Shown here piece by piece: positions 16,611-23,889 of a stretch of DNA of 64,000 nucleotides (the first letter of the stretch is position 1; the number at the start of each line of letters is the position of its first letter). The position numbers and the translations under genes are program-made. The stretch is taken from assembly GCA_019187105.1 (NCBI GenBank), contig JABAQM010000001.1, positions 2,820,734 through 2,884,733 on the forward strand, read 5' to 3'. Below the pieces are notes generated by a model. It was given only the letters and a program-made list of their open reading frames with translations. It did not search any database and was not told the origin of the DNA. This stretch comes from Fimbriimonadaceae bacterium. GTDB taxonomy: Bacteria > Armatimonadota > Fimbriimonadia > Fimbriimonadales > Fimbriimonadaceae.

Positions 16611-18233
16611 CTAGAATCGCACCGTGTATTTCAGCATGACGAAAGTCGAGCGGTACCCCGAGCGATCGTAGAGCTTGTCGTCGAAGCGCCATGGCGCAAC
16701 CATCAGTTCCAATGCGTTGTTCAAGCCAAGTTGTTTGCGGAGACTCAGCATCAGCTGAGACCCGCGGACATTGGCAGAATCAAAGAAATTGATGCTTGCC
16801 GACGCGCTGAGTCCGTCGCTGTTGGCCCAGTTGAGGCCAACCGCCCCGGACCGTGAATCCGGAAAATAAAAGTCAAGTCCGCTGCCTATGCCGTCACCCG
16901 CTTCGGCCTTGTATTGGTCGAAAGAGATTTCGGCAAAGCCATTCAAAGACTCGTTAAAGATGTAGGTTCCGCCGAACGAAACCCCGGTCCAACGAATCTC
17001 TACCCCACGCTGCTTGTTCTGTTGGAAGCGGTGCGTGAAGGTTCCGTAAGCCGTGAAGTTCTCGTTGCCCGTATCGGCTTTCGCCTGGAAAGTAACGCGA
17101 TCGTCCCAGAACATCTGGCGCCGATCGACAGTGTTCATAACCGCTGTCTCGCGAAGATCCTGCCAGGAGCCTCGCAACGTTACTCTCGCCGATCCGATTC
17201 GACCGGAGAGCCGGGCATCGTACTCATTTGTCTTGGGCACGTCCACGAAGCTCTGGTCGGTTCGCAACCGCTCCGTCGAGCGATACTTGTAACCGAACTG
17301 AAGCGACCATTTGGGCCAGCGGTGAATCAATCTGGCACTGGATACAAACCGCTTGCGATCGTAGGCGTTCTGCACGTTGGCCAAGGACAAGTCCGTACGG
17401 CCAAAGAGAAACTGCATCGAAGTGTCGGGTCCCAGCGTTAGCCCGCCGGAAAGGGCGTAGTTCCTGACGCTGGCATTGGCCAGCCCAGATTGCTCGATCC
17501 GTGTGTACCCGGCGATGCCCTCCAAGCTAAGCGTTTGGCCGAAGTCCACTCCATAGCTTCCTTCGATCTTTCTAAACAAAGTCTCCGGTCGGACGTTCTG
17601 GTCGTTGTAGATCCGGCGTTCGGAAGCGGTGACTCCAACGTTCCCACCCAAGACCTGGCCCTGGATGCCACCTGCGTAGAACCGCGTTCGGGACTGATCG
17701 TCGATTCGCGGGGCTGGATAGCGATTGTGCTCCTCGTTCGTTCGGTAAGTGAAAAAGCCTCCGATGTGCGGCGTGAAGGCATGCTCAACGGTGACTTCCG
17801 ATTCTCGTTCGGTGCTCTTGGCCGCCGGGCGAAAGTCCGCGGCATAGTATCCATAGTCCTTATGGGTTCCACGGAGAACGGTGCGGCCCCGGTTGAACGA
17901 TAAGTAGTGGTCGTAGTAGGCGTCCTGCTTTGGTGCTCCGCGCACCGTGAGGGCCCCATAGTGGGTGTGGTCCTCACCATAAGTGAATACCTTCAGATCG
18001 GCAAGGCTCAAGCCCTCGGTGGGCCGAGCATATCGGCTCATCTCAGCATGTGGCTTGACCGATGTATAGGCGACCGTAATCCAGTTGCGCTTGGGAGCCG
18101 AGGCCTCCGCCTCCGGTTCTTGAGCTTCGGTCTTTTGGTCTTCCGTGGGCGGCGTATCCTGGGCCGCGGCGAAGACGGCCGCCATGGCGAGGATTGCGAT
18201 GGATCCGGTCGATAGCCATGAACTGCGTTTCAT
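16611..18233 (-). CDS. MtrB/PioB-like outer-membrane beta-barrel of a porin-cytochrome complex
   Basis: A 540-residue protein with a signal peptide cleaved near AAAQD (residue 25), an acidic linker (EDQKTEAQEPEAEAEA type), then alternating beta-strand sequence rich in Tyr, Arg and Gly to the C-terminus YTVRF, which ends in the phenylalanine expected for BamA-assembled barrels. ATG 18233 has AAGGA upstream. It lies between the decaheme and octaheme cytochrome genes, exactly the mtrA-mtrB-mtrC type order, so it probably sheathes the decaheme protein through the outer membrane. It is shorter than typical MtrB or PioB (about 700-800 residues) and I see no cysteine in it, so no CxxC motif. The call leans on gene context. 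Confidence 0.72.
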   Translation of the reverse strand: MKRSSWLSTGSIAILAMAAVFAAAQDTPPTEDQKTEAQEPEAEASAPKRNWITVAYTSVKPHAEMSRYARPTEGLSLADLKVFTYGEDHTHYGALTVRGAPKQDAYYDHYLSFNRGRTVLRGTHKDYGYYAADFRPAAKSTERESEVTVEHAFTPHIGGFFTYRTNEEHNRYPAPRIDDQSRTRFYAGGIQGQVLGGNVGVTASERRIYNDQNVRPETLFRKIEGSYGVDFGQTLSLEGIAGYTRIEQSGLANASVRNYALSGGLTLGPDTSMQFLFGRTDLSLANVQNAYDRKRFVSSARLIHRWPKWSLQFGYKYRSTERLRTDQSFVDVPKTNEYDARLSGRIGSARVTLRGSWQDLRETAVMNTVDRRQMFWDDRVTFQAKADTGNENFTAYGTFTHRFQQNKQRGVEIRWTGVSFGGTYIFNESLNGFAEISFDQYKAEAGDGIGSGLDFYFPDSRSGAVGLNWANSDGLSASASINFFDSANVRGSQLMLSLRKQLGLNNALELMVAPWRFDDKLYDRSGYRSTFVMLKYTVRF

Positions 18234-18246
18234 CGTAACTGTTCCT

Positions 18247-19212
18247 TCAGGGGCTTAGTAGCTGCCTGTTCGTATTGCTTCCGTGCGGCGCCACATGGCA
18301 GCCGGAGTTCCAGCAGGTCTGACCCGGGAAATGCTGAGCGAGCTTGTCTGTATGACATTGCGCGCACAATCCTCGGGTGACGGAGTTTAACAGTTTGGGG
18401 TTGTTGGATCCATGCGGCTTGTGGCATTCCTGGCAGCCATCGCCGGTATGGCCGGCAACCGGATCATGTTCAAAAATGAATGGTCCTGCCTTTTCGGTAT
18501 GGCACGTGACGCACTTGCCCTTGATTGGGTCTCGATCAACCTTTGACGACTTGGTCGGGTGAGGGCTATGACAGTCGCTGCAGACCACCCTTCCTTCTGG
18601 AACAGGATGGTGATACGCGGCTCGGAACTCTCCGACTGACGCCGGGTGGCAAGAGCCGCAGAGCGTGGCCTCATCAGCCCTAAGCATCAGCTTGGGATCG
18701 ACCTTGGCAACATAAACCTCGCGGCGAGCGTCTTTCTTCACCGCCGCATGAGTCATCTCCGAATCGGTGTCGGTATGAATCTGATGGCAGGATACGCACG
18801 AGAGGTCAGCTCGTGCATGAGCGGTGTGCTGCCAGTGCGACTTCGAAAGGGTTTTCTGGTGGCAGCGCAGACATGCCGCAGACGACTCCTTGGGCGTCAT
18901 CTTTCGAAAGGCGATGACCTCCGCGTTCTCCTCGGCCTGATGGATGTGGCCGGGTCCGTGGCAGCCCTGACAACCTCGCTTATCAAGAGGAAGGCTTTCA
19001 TCCGAGACGAGCGCGGCATGAGGGGAGGCAGGAAAGTTTTTGACTCTTTCGCTGTGGCATTCGCCGCAGCCGGCCTCGCTCATGTAATCGTCGGGTTTTG
19101 CCCGCGCGAAGAGCCGCTCGGCTTGGGAGGCGCCTTTTGTTTGGCCTGAGGTTGTGAAGCCAAATGAGAGAAGGGCGATTCCCAGGATCAGGAAGAGCGC
19201 TTGTAACTTCAC
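18247..19212 (-). CDS. MtrA/DmsE-type decaheme periplasmic cytochrome c
   Basis: A 321-residue protein if started at GTG 19212, which directly begins a signal peptide (VKLQALFLILGIALLSFGF) and has a strong AAGGAGG upstream, though 12 bp away. ATG 19248 would give 333 residues but lacks a ribosome site. Ten heme c sites begin at residues 49, 81, 114, 139, 185, 211, 234, 260, 283 and 300; nine are CXXCH and the tenth is CWNSGCH (CX4CH). Size and heme count match MtrA, the wire threaded through MtrB. It is the first gene of the minus-strand operon and lies 13 bp upstream of the barrel gene. Confidence 0.82.
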   Translation of the reverse strand: MKLQALFLILGIALLSFGFTTSGQTKGASQAERLFARAKPDDYMSEAGCGECHSERVKNFPASPHAALVSDESLPLDKRGCQGCHGPGHIHQAEENAEVIAFRKMTPKESSAACLRCHQKTLSKSHWQHTAHARADLSCVSCHQIHTDTDSEMTHAAVKKDARREVYVAKVDPKLMLRADEATLCGSCHPASVGEFRAAYHHPVPEGRVVCSDCHSPHPTKSSKVDRDPIKGKCVTCHTEKAGPFIFEHDPVAGHTGDGCQECHKPHGSNNPKLLNSVTRGLCAQCHTDKLAQHFPGQTCWNSGCHVAPHGSNTNRQLLSP

Positions 19213-19248
19213 TTTGTGGATATGCCTCCTTCGCGTTTTGGGCCCCAT

Positions 19249-19865
19249 CCGTTGGAGTCCGTTCTGACTTTATCCCGAACTCAGCGTTAGGTTGGGGCTG
19301 TAATCGTCAAAAACGTTACCTTGTCATCAGAAAACCGTACAAGTCCCCTGCAGTTCTTTCTGGGTCCAATTGGTTGTGGAAGCGAAGGTCCATAGTTGTG
19401 AACCCTGCGTTGCGCCAGCCCGCCTCACGCCGGCGATGCTGGGTCTGGCTGGTCGTAAGCGGAAACTATCACAAATCCATAGGATTTCGGTGCATACGGG
19501 CAACCATCGAGCGTCAAGCGCCTAAGATCGTTTCGGGGAAAGCCAAGGGGAGGTTGTGGCGCGGTAGCCCAGGGGGGACTGCCGCGTCTAACGCGTTTAT
19601 GCCGCGAATTCAGCAAGCCGTAGCTCGTCGACCCAAACTGCCAAAGCTCAGCGGCGGGAGGCCCGGGATCAGTCCCCCATGCCCTGAAAAGGGGATTCAA
19701 CCGGGCCAAAAGTCGGCGGCGGAGCCCAGTTCGTCACGCTGGGCCCCAGGAGGTGTGTGTCGTCCTTATCTCCCAGTAGCTAATGTCGGTATCCCAAATC
19801 CAAATTCCGACTAAGAAAAGGATGTTACGTGCGGGGCAAGAACCCAATGTACGGTTGCCAGCCGC
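19249..19865. ncRNA. unassigned, strongly structured non-coding stretch upstream of the decaheme operon
   Basis: About 600 bp without a convincing gene. Several stems crowd into 19385-19770. AAATCC/GGATTT pair around ATA (19473-19487). CGCGGTAG/CTGCCGCG form an 8-bp stem (19560-19586). GGCCCGG/CCGGGCC (about 19661-19707) encloses a TCCCC/GGGGA stem. GCCCAG/CTGGGC lies near 19725-19745. Such density suggests a structured RNA of about 400 nt, either a leader of the cytochrome operon (minus strand) or a separate RNA (plus strand). I could not match it to RNase P RNA, tmRNA, 6S or SRP RNA. Short open frames on both strands look incidental. Confidence 0.4.
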
Positions 19866-20495
19866 TCAAGTCTTGCGGATCATGCACATAAAGGCGCGGT
19901 CTTTGCCTTTGCTTACTGCCGACAGGTTCGCCGCAATCATGAATTCCTCGCCGCTGCGATGCAGGGCAGGCGTGTTGAGGTGATCCCCCATTTTTCGCTT
20001 GTCAGGATCCGTTACGTACTTCGAGACGTGGGTGGAATGCACGCCCCGCAGCCGTTCCGGTACCAGCACCGAGATGTGCTTGCCCTGCAACTCGGCCTGC
20101 GTATAGCCAAAAAGATCGGCGCCGGCCGCGTTGATCATCTCGATTCTTCCGGAAGGATCGACAAGCAGGATTGCGTCGGCGGCATCCTGAACTATCTGGC
20201 GATAGAAGTTTGCCGGATCGCGCTCCGGCATTTTCGAGAGCTCAGCCATGAGCTTCTTTTGTTCGGCTAATAGCGCGCCGATGATACGCTCGCTTTCATT
20301 CTTGAGGAGCGAAGCCACTAGCTCCGTCCTCGAGTACGGTCCAACCTTTGCCCGAATCCGCCGCCAGTAGGTGCTGACCGTGGCTTCGCTGATTTCGAGC
20401 CGATTTGCGATCGCGGTGTCCGTGAGTCCGTCGGCCGCGAATTTGATGAGCTGTTTCTCCCGTGGAGATAACTTGACTCGCCTAACCTCTGCCAT
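19866..20495 (-). CDS. transcriptional regulator with N-terminal LuxR-type HTH and C-terminal PAS domain
   Basis: A 209-residue protein. Residues 7-65 form a GerE/LuxR-type helix-turn-helix (LSPREKQLIKFAADGLTDTAIA, then ISEATVSTYWRRIRAKVG). A short helical linker follows, then a PAS domain at about 95-205 (QIVQDAADAILLVDPSGRIEMINAA, GYTQAELQGKHISVLVPE, HRSGEEFMIAANLS). DNA-binding-first order is the reverse of the common PAS-HTH layout. It lies upstream of the decaheme operon on the same strand, so it may regulate it in response to a PAS-sensed signal; that link is inference. No heme- or flavin-binding residue can be assigned. Confidence 0.75.
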   Translation of the reverse strand: MAEVRRVKLSPREKQLIKFAADGLTDTAIANRLEISEATVSTYWRRIRAKVGPYSRTELVASLLKNESERIIGALLAEQKKLMAELSKMPERDPANFYRQIVQDAADAILLVDPSGRIEMINAAGADLFGYTQAELQGKHISVLVPERLRGVHSTHVSKYVTDPDKRKMGDHLNTPALHRSGEEFMIAANLSAVSKGKDRAFMCMIRKT

Positions 20496-20584
20496 TCAAC
20501 TTTGGATTTTAGCATCGACTTGTCGGCAGTAGTTGCGACATTCGAGCACCAAAGAAAAGTGACGACCGTTTTTTAGAATTTTGC

Positions 20585-20616
20585 TTGGAAGGCGGCCAAC
20601 CTCCACTATACTGCGG
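20585..20616 (+). promoter_or_regulatory. possible sigma70-type promoter of the PEP-CTERM gene
   Basis: TTGGAA at 20585-20590 is followed after 16 bp by TATACT, shortly upstream of the PEP-CTERM start at 20636. The -35 box is only a partial match. Confidence 0.4.
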
Positions 20617-20635
20617 TCGGAGGACCCTCTTTGTC

Positions 20636-21472
20636 ATGAAATTTAACTGTAGTGTCGCGTTGTTCCTTGCTGCATCGGTGGCGTCATTTGCCCAAACCAA
20701 CGATTTCATTGGCGTCGAATTCGATAGCGGCGACTTCTTCTGGGTCAATTCGTCCGATGGTGCCAAGACGCTTCGTGGCAACACCGGCCTCGCTGGGATC
20801 GGTGCCTTGGAGACCGCTGCGAACGGCGACGTCTATGCCATCTCCGGCTATGAGACCAATAGCCTGCAGCTCAACAAAATCGATCCCTTGAATGGCTCGG
20901 CCACGATGATTGGCAACCTCGGCTTGACGGGACTGGTTGAGGGCGCCTTGGTCATCACGCCCGGAGGAACCGCATACACGGTCAACCATCCCGCCTCTAC
21001 CGGCTACAACCTCTGTAGCATAAACCTCGTCACCGGCCAGGCCACGGTCGTAGCTTTCATGGGAAACCACGAGATCAACGGCCTCATGTGGCGTAATGAC
21101 GACATGTTGGTTGGCTTGGACCGCACCACCAATGCGCTAGTCCAGATCAATCCCGCAACCGGACAGGTGTTGGAAATCACGACTTACAACTTCGGTCTGG
21201 GTTCCGTCGGCGGCATGGCCGGCAACCCTCTGGGCAACGGCGGTGTCTTCGCAACTGGGAGGGCAGGCGGCAGCGACACTCTGTATTCTTTTAATGCCTA
21301 TACCGGTCAGTTTTCCGTACGCGGGCCCCTGGATTCGGCGCCGGTCGGCCTTGGCGGACTTGCCCGGAACCCCGTACCGGAACCAGCGACCTGTCTAGCC
21401 GTTGGTCTGGGTTTGGCCGCCTTCGCCGGACGACGTCGAAAGCGATGCGCTAACGGCTCGGCTTGCCAATAG
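20636..21472 (+). CDS. PEP-CTERM exported protein, beta-propeller-like
   Basis: A 278-residue protein. ATG 20636 begins a clear signal peptide (MKFNCSVALFLAASVASFAQ) and has GGAGGA about 11 bp upstream; a farther upstream ATG lacks this. The C-terminus carries the PEP-CTERM sorting signal: VPEPAT, a hydrophobic helix, then GRRRKR, followed by eight extra residues. Repeating segments such as LRGNTGLAGIGALETAANGDVYAI and MIGNLGLTGLVEGALVITPGG suggest a beta-propeller. PEP-CTERM proteins are processed by exosortase and often linked to extracellular matrix; no exosortase is in the window. Confidence 0.8.
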   Translation: MKFNCSVALFLAASVASFAQTNDFIGVEFDSGDFFWVNSSDGAKTLRGNTGLAGIGALETAANGDVYAISGYETNSLQLNKIDPLNGSATMIGNLGLTGLVEGALVITPGGTAYTVNHPASTGYNLCSINLVTGQATVVAFMGNHEINGLMWRNDDMLVGLDRTTNALVQINPATGQVLEITTYNFGLGSVGGMAGNPLGNGGVFATGRAGGSDTLYSFNAYTGQFSVRGPLDSAPVGLGGLARNPVPEPATCLAVGLGLAAFAGRRRKRCANGSACQ

Positions 21473-21739
21473 CCTTGCCCACAATCAGTCGGGCTCGCTC
21501 GTTTGGATTTAACGCAACCTTTCGCCGTCACGTAATGCCTCGGTGGCTAGATCGTGAATTCCGGCATGGCCCTTCCGAATTGGTCGTGACGATAAAGGAG
21601 CTGAACACGGCTTTTCAGGGATTTGGCGAACACTCGTTGGGATAAAGGGCGCAATTCGCCGGGCACTCGGCTAAGAAGGTCGCATAGATCCTTCGTCGCC
21701 ACGCATGAAAGGCGTCGAACCCCCGATTCTAGGCCGTCG

Positions 21740-21831
21740 TGGCGCGTCCTAATCGTTACAATCTGTACTCCACAGACACAGCCAATCCCCATGGCTCCGC
21801 GGTCCCCCTGCCTCCACGGGGGGCCGCTTTT
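21740..21831 (+). ncRNA. candidate short RNA ending in a GC-rich terminator
   Basis: TACAAT near 21755 could be a -10 box. The stretch ends in a perfect intrinsic terminator (GCGGTCCCCC with GGGGGGCCGC, 9-base loop, 21799-21827, then TTTTA). No credible coding frame fills it, so a small RNA of about 60-70 nt is possible. A downstream end of the PEP-CTERM transcript is the alternative. Confidence 0.35.
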
Positions 21832-21859
21832 AGTTGTTCTCCTCGCATTCGCGCGATAT

Positions 21860-21979
21860 CCGGCAATCTTCCCGGCGCGGGAAGCAGAACATGCCTGTAG
21901 AATTTCCCTGTCTGAAAAAGACACTCGTCAGAAACATTGACAAACTTATTGGTCCCCTCGAGGAGGGGGCCGTTTTTTT
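21860..21979 (+). ncRNA. candidate small RNA, copy 1 of a repeated element
   Basis: In order: hairpin CTTCCCG-GCG-CGGGAAG (21867-21883); hairpin TGTCT-GAAAA-AGACA (21909-21923); a 29-base core (21924-21952) that starts CTCGTCAGAAACAT and ends ACAAACTTATTGG; and a strong terminator (GGTCCCCTC/GAGGGGGCC, 21951-21971, then seven T). The core recurs at 46978-47006 with one mismatch and similar flanking hairpins. The TTGACA inside the core lacks a -10 partner, so I do not read it as a promoter. Confidence 0.5.
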
Positions 21980-22300
21980 CGCGAACGGTCCTTCTCCACA
22001 ATCCGGCTTTGGGCGATTTTCGAGCAGACGCTTTAGAGCTAAATCATGCGTGGCATTTCCTTCGGCAGCCAGGATCAGGACACATTTCCACGAAACCTGT
22101 CGTTTTTTACAGGTTTTGCACCAAAGGAGCGTATACTTTGGGCTGACGATTCCTGCCTTCAACCGCTCCAAGGAGTAAGTTGCCGCCTCCTCACACCCTT
22201 CAAAAGGAGGCCCGTGATATGAGTGAGGGCCGTCCTCGAAAATTCGAGATGTAGCTGCGGCTGCCCTGCGGTGAGGGGTTCGGTGGATTGGAGGCACGAC

Positions 22301-22567
22301 ATGGAGATTAAGGGCCCGTTTTGGGTCATAGCGAACGACGGCGGCAAGAAGCTTGTCATCCGGCAGGATGCCGGCGACGGCAGTGAAAGTCCAAACTGTA
22401 CGATGCACTGCCGCGACCTCGTCTTGAGGAAGCGAGCCAGCACCTTGGCGCCCGGGGATCGCATCATGATCATGACGGTCGGGAAAGTCGATGCGTCAAG
22501 AGAATCAAACGAGCTCTTCGACTTTGAGCTCGTCACGGCGGCGGACGAACTTCTCAGAGGCGAATAA
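22301..22567 (+). CDS. hypothetical protein, 88 residues
   Basis: ATG 22301 is preceded by GGAGG with 6-bp spacing, which decides this start over an upstream ATG. The product is hydrophilic and mixed alpha/beta (WVIANDGGKKLVIRQ, then CTMHCRDLVLRKR, APGDRIMIM, FDFELVTAADELL). It has no signal peptide or transmembrane helix. I do not recognise a family. The two cysteines in CTMHC might bind a metal, but nothing else supports this. It stands alone between terminator-bounded intergenic stretches. Confidence 0.6.
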   Translation: MEIKGPFWVIANDGGKKLVIRQDAGDGSESPNCTMHCRDLVLRKRASTLAPGDRIMIMTVGKVDASRESNELFDFELVTAADELLRGE

Positions 22568-22639
22568 GCCCCGGCTCTAGCTATGCACATTATAAGAATG
22601 GATATGGCTGGCGCATAGATGTCGTCATAAGGCGCTCGA

Positions 22640-22750
22640 TTCACGATAGTTTGCAGTACCTTGACTGCGGACATTCTCTCGTCCGATACTGATAGCAACT
22701 GGCACTCATGGCATGCTAATGGCCCCCGACCCCCACCGGGGGCCTTTCTC
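22640..22750 (+). ncRNA. candidate very short RNA with promoter and terminator
   Basis: TTGACT (about 22660) and GATACT spaced by 18 bp form a plausible promoter. About 50 bases later comes a perfect terminator (GGCCCCCG/CGGGGGCC, 22721-22744, then TTTCTCT). This would give an RNA of about 60 nt with no real coding frame. Its body TGGCA...CAT.GCAT resembles the stretch before the terminator at 48635-48677. The rest of the 22568-22940 gap shows nothing I can name. Confidence 0.4.
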
Positions 22751-22940
22751 TGTCTGGCAGCCTCTGCGAGTGAATGGAGTTGGGTCGATGGAATGCTCCA
22801 CGCAAGGGGCGACTTCGGACTGACTCCACGTATGGTTGTTCGAGCAGGTGGGCGTTATTGCGACTCTGCTACGAGTAGAAAGCACGTATGAATGACGCCG
22901 ACCTGGCCTTTACGAAGCATCGAGGGATCTACAATGAGCC

Positions 22941-23411
22941 ATGAACTCCGGAGACAGTGACTCCGGCTTGGAGTCGATTGTCCCTCGCATCAACCCGGAT
23001 CAGTTTAGGGAAGATGTCCAGGCCTGCCTGGCCAAGGGCGGCTGGCCACTTCACGAACTGTTGGGCGATGACTGGAATGACCGATTCAGGTCCCATCTTC
23101 GCTTGAAGTACGTCCCCAATGACATTCCGGGGACGGCCCCCGTTCGACACCGTGTCAGCGAATACGTGAGGGCGGCAAGCGCTCGGTTCCTTTCCTTCAC
23201 GCAAGCCTGGGAGACCCTGGCCTTCGGCGTGTGGCAAGGCTACGTACCTCGAATGATGGACTTCGACCTCGCCTATCTAGAGGCAGCGGCCGTCGTGCAC
23301 TGGGATGCCAGTTCCTCTCTGTTTGCGGAACGCTTCATTGGAGCAGCAGCGATGCGCGAGGATTTCCCCGATGAGTTCGATGCTCACTATTTTTGGCCTG
23401 ACCGCTGCTAG
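22941..23411 (+). CDS. hypothetical soluble protein, 156 residues
   Basis: A 156-residue acidic protein starting at ATG 22941, with GAGGG about 15 bp upstream. It has no signal peptide or membrane helix and looks alpha-helical (FREDVQACLAKGGWPLHELLGDDW, RHRVSEYVRAASARFLSFTQAWETL). The C-terminus FDAHYFWPDRC is aromatic. I cannot place it in a family. It lies upstream of gcvH with about 100 bp between and is probably separate. Confidence 0.55.
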   Translation: MNSGDSDSGLESIVPRINPDQFREDVQACLAKGGWPLHELLGDDWNDRFRSHLRLKYVPNDIPGTAPVRHRVSEYVRAASARFLSFTQAWETLAFGVWQGYVPRMMDFDLAYLEAAAVVHWDASSSLFAERFIGAAAMREDFPDEFDAHYFWPDRC

Positions 23412-23508
23412 CAGCCCCTGACCAGCGCAGGTGGGCTTTGCCCACGTTTGGGACGACGGACCTCGGGCACTGCGCCACGGTAAACTCGCCTACCGAGGAG
23501 CCTGAATT

Positions 23509-23883
23509 TTGAACGTCCCCAACGAGCTGAAGTACACGAAGTCGCACGAGTGGGTGCGCATCGAGGGCGACATCGCCACCATCGGTATCACCGAGCATGC
23601 CCAGGCGGAGCTAGGCGACATCGTCTTCGTCGAACTGCCCAACGTCGGTCGAGCGCTGCAAAACCATCAGACCTTTGGTACGGTCGAATCGGTCAAAACT
23701 GTATCCGACCTGTATGCGCCGGTGGAGGGGGAAGTGGTCGAGACCAATCCCGCTCTTGGCGGGCAGCCAGAGTTGGTGAACAGCGACCCCTATGGTAACG
23801 GCTGGATGATCAAGGTGCGAACGTCCGGCGGTGCCGACCACTTACTCGACGCAGACGGATATCGCGCCTCTTTAGAATCTTAA
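23509..23883 (+). CDS. gcvH: glycine cleavage system H protein
   Basis: A 124-residue lipoyl carrier protein. K63 in the motif FGTVESVKTVSDLYAP is the lipoylation site; EWVRIEGDIATIGITEHAQAELGDIVFVELP is the typical H-protein core. The start is TTG 23509 with GAGGAG 8 bp upstream. H protein shuttles the aminomethyl group between the P, T and L proteins. gcvPA follows after 6 bp; gcvT and gcvPB are not in the window. Confidence 0.93.
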   Translation: MNVPNELKYTKSHEWVRIEGDIATIGITEHAQAELGDIVFVELPNVGRALQNHQTFGTVESVKTVSDLYAPVEGEVVETNPALGGQPELVNSDPYGNGWMIKVRTSGGADHLLDADGYRASLES

Positions 23884-23889
23884 CCCTCG

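Larger units (their letters stand above)
21473..22300. other. 828-bp intergenic zone with terminators and hairpins
   Basis: No supported gene. It holds the two candidate small RNAs described separately, two intrinsic terminators and a third hairpin (AACCTGT/ACAGGTT near 22095-22115). Short open frames here run through the terminators and have no ribosome sites. Confidence 0.6.

Noticed and set aside
19385-19770. RNase P RNA, tmRNA, 6S, SRP RNA or group II intron
   Set aside because: I searched by eye on both strands for the conserved P4, tag, RNA-tail and domain V motifs and found none convincing.
19164-19814. 216-codon plus-strand frame and a 94-codon minus-strand frame in the decaheme upstream region
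   Set aside because: No ribosome sites, composition of random GC-rich DNA, and the strongest feature there is RNA-like pairing. The plus frame also runs into the decaheme gene.
21924-21958. TTGACA in the repeated core as a promoter
   Set aside because: No -10 box at a suitable distance in either copy, and copy 2 has TGGACA.
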